From Okapia johnstoni (Eukaryota > Chordata > Mammalia > Artiodactyla > Giraffidae), in NCBI GenBank assembly GCA_024291935.2, contig CM044322.1, positions 21,575,405-21,639,404 of the forward strand: a stretch of 64,000 bases of DNA. Reading direction: 5' to 3'. The notes beneath the pieces were generated by a model. The model did not search any database. It was given only the letters and a program-made list of their open reading frames with translations, and was not told where the DNA came from. The translations under genes were made by a program, and so were the position numbers. Positions 59,355 through 64,000 of the stretch are shown here, one piece after another (position 1 is the first letter of the stretch; every line of letters starts with the position of its first letter).

Positions 59355-60880
59355 TTATTTAGATTTCACCAGTTTCTGCATGCAGTCTTGTGTGTATGTG
59401 TATTTGTGTGTAGTTCTATGCAATTTTATCACATGTATGTATACCTTGGTGTACTACCACCACAATTCAAGACACTGAAACATTCAATCACCATTAAGAT
59501 TGCTCCTCTATTATCTTTTATGTCCCCCCTCACACATAACTCTCTCCTCAATCTCTACTATTCCTAACCCTTTACAACCACTAGCTTGTTCTCTCTCTTT
59601 AGTTTTCTTTTTTTAACTTTGAGAATACCACATAAATTTTTGAGAAAATTATATAAATCATAAGCATGCAACTGGTGAGATTTTTTTCACTCCCCATAAT
59701 ACCGTTGAGATCCATGCAAATTGTTGCATGTATCAATACTCTGTTCTTTTTTATTACTGAGTAGTTTCGTTGGCTTCCCAGGTGGCTCAGTGGTAAAGAC
59801 CCTGCCTGCCAAGCAGGAGATGCAGGTTCCATTCCTGGGTCAGGAAGATCCCTTGCAGTAGGAAATGGCAACCCATTCCAGTATTCTTGCCTGGAAAATC
59901 CCATGGACAGAGGAGCCTGGCGGGCTACAATCCATGGAGTTGCAAAGAGTTGGACACAACTGAGCGACTGAGCACAGCAGGCACACATGCACATTCCATT
60001 GTATGGATGTATCACAGTTTGCTTAAGCAGTTATCACTAAAGAATACTTATGTCATTTCCAGTTTTGCTCTATTACAAATAAAGCTACTATGAAGATCAA
60101 TACACAGGTTTTGGAGTGGACATATGTTTTCACTTTTCTGGGATAAATATTCAGTAGTCCAGTCATTGGGTCATACGGTAAGTGTACATTTAATTTTACA
60201 AGAAACTGCTAAAGTGTTCTCCAAACTGGCTACGCCATTTTACTTTTTCATCAGCAATATGTGCAATATCCAGTTCTCTGCACTCTCACTAGCATTTAGT
60301 ATTGTTATTATTACTTTTTAGCTCTTCTAATAAGTGTAGCCTCATTGTGGCTTTAATTTGTTTTTTCCTAACGATGTTAAATATCTTTTCATGTGCTTAC
60401 TTTCAATCTGTATATCTTCTTTGGCAAAATGTCTGTATTTTGGCCCATTTTCTAACTGTAATATTTGTTTATTCTTGTTTTCAAAGTTCTTTATATATTC
60501 TAGACACAAACCCTTCGTGAGATGTATGGTTTGCAAATACTTTTGCCAAGTCTGCCATTGCTTTGTTCATCTTAACAGAGTATTCCTCAGAGAAAAAAGT
60601 TTTAATTTCGATTAAGTTCAATTTATCCATTTTCATTTCTATAGACTATGCTTTGAGTGTCATATATAAGAGCTCTTCACCTAACCTTGCTCTGAAGATT
60701 TTCTCTTATGTTTTCTTTTTGAAGTTATACAGTTTTACTTTTTATATTTAAACCTATGATCTATTTTGAGCTCTTATATAAGGTATGTATAAGCTGTCTA
60801 AAATGAATAAATCGGTAACTTTTCTAGACATTGGTATAGAAGGGATCTTAAATCATTTAATTTAATTTACTTTCTTTTTG
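59355..60880 (-). mobile_element. Old L1M 3' end, split by a SINE
   Basis: The complement of L1M 3' UTR and ORF2 end: TTCTATGCAATTTTATCACA, GTTGCATGTATCAATACTCT, TGGACATATGTTTTCACTTT, CTTTTCATGTGCTTAC and TTCTTTATATATTCTAGACA, in consensus order. The Bov-tA at 59772-59992 splits it at GAGTAG/TATTCCATTGTATGG-like sequence. Confidence 0.82.
59772..59992 (+). repeat. Bov-tA SINE inside old L1
   Basis: Head GGCTTCCCAGGTGGCTCAG and complete Bov-A body; the L1M sequence continues on either side. Confidence 0.93.
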
Positions 60881-62020
60881 TCTTTCATGCCATTGTTGTC
60901 ATAGTTTTAACCACATATATTTTAAAGCAAAAGAACCACATTTTTATTACTTTTAATATTTTTATTTATTTATTTTAATATTTTTATCCTTTCTAGTGTG
61001 GTCCATTTCTTTATGTATGTCTCTGTTTCCATTTAGAGTCATTTTCTTTCTGTTTGGATAGCTTTCTTCAATATTTACTGCTGGTATTAAATTATCTGTT
61101 TTTGTCTGAAAATATGTTTAATTTTTCTTTAAAAGATTTTTTGCTGAATGTAGAATTATAATTTGACAATTATTCTTTTAGCATTTTAAAAAATGCATCA
61201 ATCTGTTGTTTTCTGACTTCCATAGTTTCTGTTGAAAAATCAGCATGCCAATCTTACTGTTGCTTCTTTTAAAGTAACATAATTTTTCTCTGGTTACTTT
61301 TGAGTATTTTCTCTTTGCCTTTGATTTTCAGCATGTTTGCTATAATGAATCAAGTTGTGATTTTCTTTCTATTTATCCTTCTTAGGGTTTGAAAAACATT
61401 TTAAATCTGTAGTTTGATATTTTTTGTCACCTTGCAAAATTCTCAGCTGCTATCTCTTTGATATTGTCTCTGACTCAAAATCTTTCTCTTCTTCTTCTAG
61501 AACTCCAATTTACAGTATGAATTTTTTATCAGGTCTCAAATGCCTCATGATGTTTTCTATATTTTTACATCACTTTTCCTCTTTGAGCTTCAATATGTAT
61601 GTGTTCTATAGTTTTCTAAATCTTTTCTCTTGCTCACAAACTAATCAATTAATTTCTTAATTTCAGTTACTGTATTTTTGTCCTAAAATTTCCCTTTGAT
61701 TCACTGATATAGATTCTAATTCTCTGAAGACACTCTACAACTGTTTATCTATCATGAACATATTAATAATAATTCTCTTAAGCCAATATTCTATAACTCC
61801 AGCATCTGGATAATGTGTGGATCTGCATTTATGGAGTGATCGTTTATTTCTTTGTTCAGTTTAGTTTAGTTTACCATCATTTGATCCTGGAATAACTGGA
61901 ATTTTTTTTTTTTACTGATTTCTGAACATTGTGCATGAAAATTTGTAGAGGTTTTTAATGATATTGTCTTCCTCCAGAGCATATTTAACTTTCTTTTGTT
62001 AGGCAGTTAAATACAAGCAG
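60880..62020 (-). mobile_element. Probable old LINE (L1/HAL1 type), minus strand
   Basis: T-rich sequence with the order TTTCTTCTAGAACTCCAATT, TTCTCTTGCTCACAAACTAA and TCTATAACTCCAGCATCTGG, the complement of an old mammalian LINE. Assignment is from general resemblance only. Confidence 0.45.
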
Positions 62021-62021
62021 A

Positions 62022-62126
62022 TGCCGCTACTGCTGCTGCTAGGTCACTTCAGTCGTGTCCAACTCTGTGACTCTGTCGACTGTATTCTGCCAGGCTCCTC
62101 TGTCCATGGGATCTTCCAGGCAAGAT
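62022..62126 (-). repeat. Bov-A SINE fragment
   Basis: CTG-triplet tail, then GGTCACTTCAGTCGTGTCC and GGGATCTTCCAGGCAAG, where it stops. No tRNA head. Confidence 0.85.
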
Positions 62127-63274
62127 GACCTTCCTACAAACAGGGATTTAAGAGTGTTTCAGGCTGAATTTTATGCTTTGTGTAAGCTAGACTATTTATG
62201 TTTTCCTTCATAGAATGTCTATGAAGAGTGTTTCATAGAGTGTCTCAATGCCCCTTCTTGACAGGATCTCAATTCTATTTTTTGCCCCCTCCACTGTAAG
62301 ACTCCTGAAATCACCTTTCAGCTTTTTTATCTATTAGCAGCTATTTTATATCAATACTTGCTTTCTTGGCCACTGACTTGGAGAATGCATAGTTCAGAAA
62401 TCAGAAAATATATTAAAATTATGAGTAGAATATCATGTTTATTTTTTTTCATGGTTTCTATTTCTCTGGGAACTTCATCCCTCTAGTCTGGATACCTTAG
62501 AAGTTTTGACTTATAGTTTTTGTCTCCCCAGTAGTGAGACTGAAGCCCGCTCTGGTCTACTGATCTCTACTCTGCTTCTATTACTTTTACTGATAATTGG
62601 CAATTTCCTTCAAGGAGAAAACAAAAACAAAACAAAACTGAGCTATATGTAGAACTCATGTCAATGTAACTTTCTTCTAATTGGGGATTGGGTCTCTCAA
62701 ATCCTCATTGTCTTGGCTGATGTCTGATGTTTTTAAGCAGCTAATTTTTTGGTATTTTGTCCATTTTTTTATTTAAATGAATTTTGTCAATGGCCTAGTG
62801 CCAGAAAAGTTAGAAAATACTCAAGGCTCTGCTCCCAGCTCAACAATTCTTATTAAGGGGCCAATATTTGTCTCCATAATGGCCAGGCAGATCATTTTTT
62901 TTGAAGGTTTTTTGAACAAGTAGATTCAATTCCCAATGACTGACCTAGGATTCTTAGAAACCGTTATTGATAAACCTTGGTGTCATATGTACTGAAAAGG
63001 CAACATTTGGTGAATCAGATGTGAGCCAATTTGGAGGTACTTTCTTAGAGTTTTGCAAGCTCCTCTGTTACCACTGTTTATCATGAGGATAATTCAAGAT
63101 ACTCAAACTCACTACTAAATGATTTATTGGCATATAACCTACTAACTTGCCTCTTACAACCCTGAAGACTAGAATGACTCACATTAGTTTTCATTTGGAA
63201 AGCACCACTCACCTCACAAATTTCTGACTTATCATATACTGACAACTGAAAATACAAAGTTTAATGGTAAAAGG

Positions 63275-63313
63275 CAGGCAGATGCTTTACCGTCTGCGCC
63301 ACCAGGGAAGCCC
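63275..63313 (-). repeat. Isolated 39-nt tRNA-SINE head with 13-bp TSDs
   Basis: The complement begins GGGCTTCCCTGGTGGCGCAG and stops after CATCTGCCTG, i.e. only the 5' half of the tRNA-Glu head. It is flanked by TAATGGTAAAAGG at 63262-63274 and 63314-63326, both exact. Confidence 0.8.
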
Positions 63314-64000
63314 TAATGGTAAAAGGAGAGCCCTAAAACTGTATCAAATGACTATAGAGCCAATGAAACCCAGGATAAACAAAGCATTCAGTTTGGATCA
63401 CCACAGGTTTAACTTTTTATTATCTCTTCCTTTGCTTGAGATATATAGCCCTTCTGGAGGCTGACCTAATTCACTACAGGGATTTTCATGTTCTCGTTTC
63501 CTCTTGAACAGGAACAATATCTTTTCATCTATTGTTAACCTATTGCTTATTTATTCCTTCCCCAATCTTTTGGACACTTGCTCATATATTCTCTGATTAT
63601 CATTTCAATATTCTGTACTCTACCTCATAAGGACTCCATCACACATGGATTTGACATACACAGTATTATGAGATATTTATTCAATTTATTTCTCTCTGCT
63701 TCATATTTGACTCCTAAATTAGAAGATTATTTTTGCATAATCTCTTTTAAATCATTCATACAGTGGTTTCTGGTCTCCTTCAAGAATTCTCTTTCCAACA
63801 TGAAAAATTCCTCCTAATTATGGTAATTCAGTTTTAAAGTAAATTTTGATAAATCCTACTCAAGACTCTTTGAAAATACATACAAATTATATTGAATAAT
63901 TACTCTTTATTCATATAAACTGATTTAATTATTCTATTGATTGGTTAGTAAAATTTCCTTTATAATAATGATATTATAAAAGGAATCATCTGTCTGAAGT

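Larger units (their letters stand above)
44049..64000 (-). other. PAPPA2: PAPPA2 upstream intron (at least 20 kb, open at window end)
   Basis: No minus-strand block here gives pappalysin residues, so the exon before [10 protein letters not shown] must lie beyond 64000. Repeats are listed separately (L1 47930-48930, 54625-55327 and 59055-62020; BovB 52931-54423 and 57925-58350; several SINEs). I see nothing I recognise in 44470-46860, 47090-47920, 48940-52440, 55350-55590, 55745-56940, 57220-57590, 58360-59050, 62135-63260 and 63330-64000, apart from short simple repeats. Confidence 0.85.

Noticed and set aside
60124..60751. Overlapping hydrophobic plus-strand frames resembling membrane proteins
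   Set aside because: They are the complement of an L1M 3' end; T-rich DNA gives Phe/Leu/Ser-rich chance frames.
1..64000. CRISPR arrays, bacterial operons, phage or plasmid systems
   Set aside because: No spaced direct-repeat array or prokaryotic gene organisation is present; all dispersed repeats are ruminant retroelements.

Overview
This is vertebrate nuclear DNA from a pecoran ruminant (cattle, sheep, goat or deer type). Three things show this: intron/exon structure, the many Bov-tA and Bov-A2 SINEs, and several copies of the BovB (RTE) LINE together with bovine-type L1 3' ends. I cannot tell from the sequence which ruminant it is.

The only protein-coding gene I can support is PAPPA2 (pappalysin-2), read on the minus strand. 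Nine consecutive internal exons lie at 44048-43755, 42128-41935, 37492-37371, 33724-33235, 29366-29238, 25947-25856, 22309-22116 and 20026-19880, counted as eight coding blocks plus the ninth, partial gene span entry that joins them; that is, eight exons are actually visible. They encode the zinc-binding half of the metalloprotease domain ([11 protein letters not shown] and the Met-turn NYMSYT), then the middle region, the cysteine-rich GDGCS repeat and the start of the C-terminal half. All introns are GT-AG and all phases join. The first exons, with the signal peptide, lie beyond 64000. The last exons, with the CCP/sushi modules, lie beyond position 1 on the low side.

One exon (41935-42128) carries a single-base expansion in a C homopolymer. 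It breaks the PAPPA2 frame and gives a stop about 14 codons later. The run sits in a G-quadruplex-type tract on the plus strand. It is either an assembly or sequencing error or a real loss-of-function allele.

The rest is intron filled with repeats. The 20 kb below 19880 are mostly old L1 (1690-4320, 4690-6040, 11990-12850, 16560-19720), cut by BovB copies and SINEs. The middle 20-44 kb holds the exons and scattered SINEs, MIR, CHR elements and two retroviral LTR remnants. The 44-64 kb part is the large upstream intron, with L1 (47930-48930, 54625-55327, 59055-62020), BovB (52931-54423, 57925-58350) and SINEs.

I found no prokaryotic, CRISPR or novel defence-type system. The best unusual signals are the PAPPA2 frameshift, a tRNA-SINE-head/BovB chimera with perfect target-site duplications (13079-14051), a 39-nt SINE head inserted alone between 13-bp duplications (63262-63326), a 38-bp perfect inverted repeat of L1 origin (54426-54463 and 55242-55279), and a 17-bp perfect hairpin (5098-5133).
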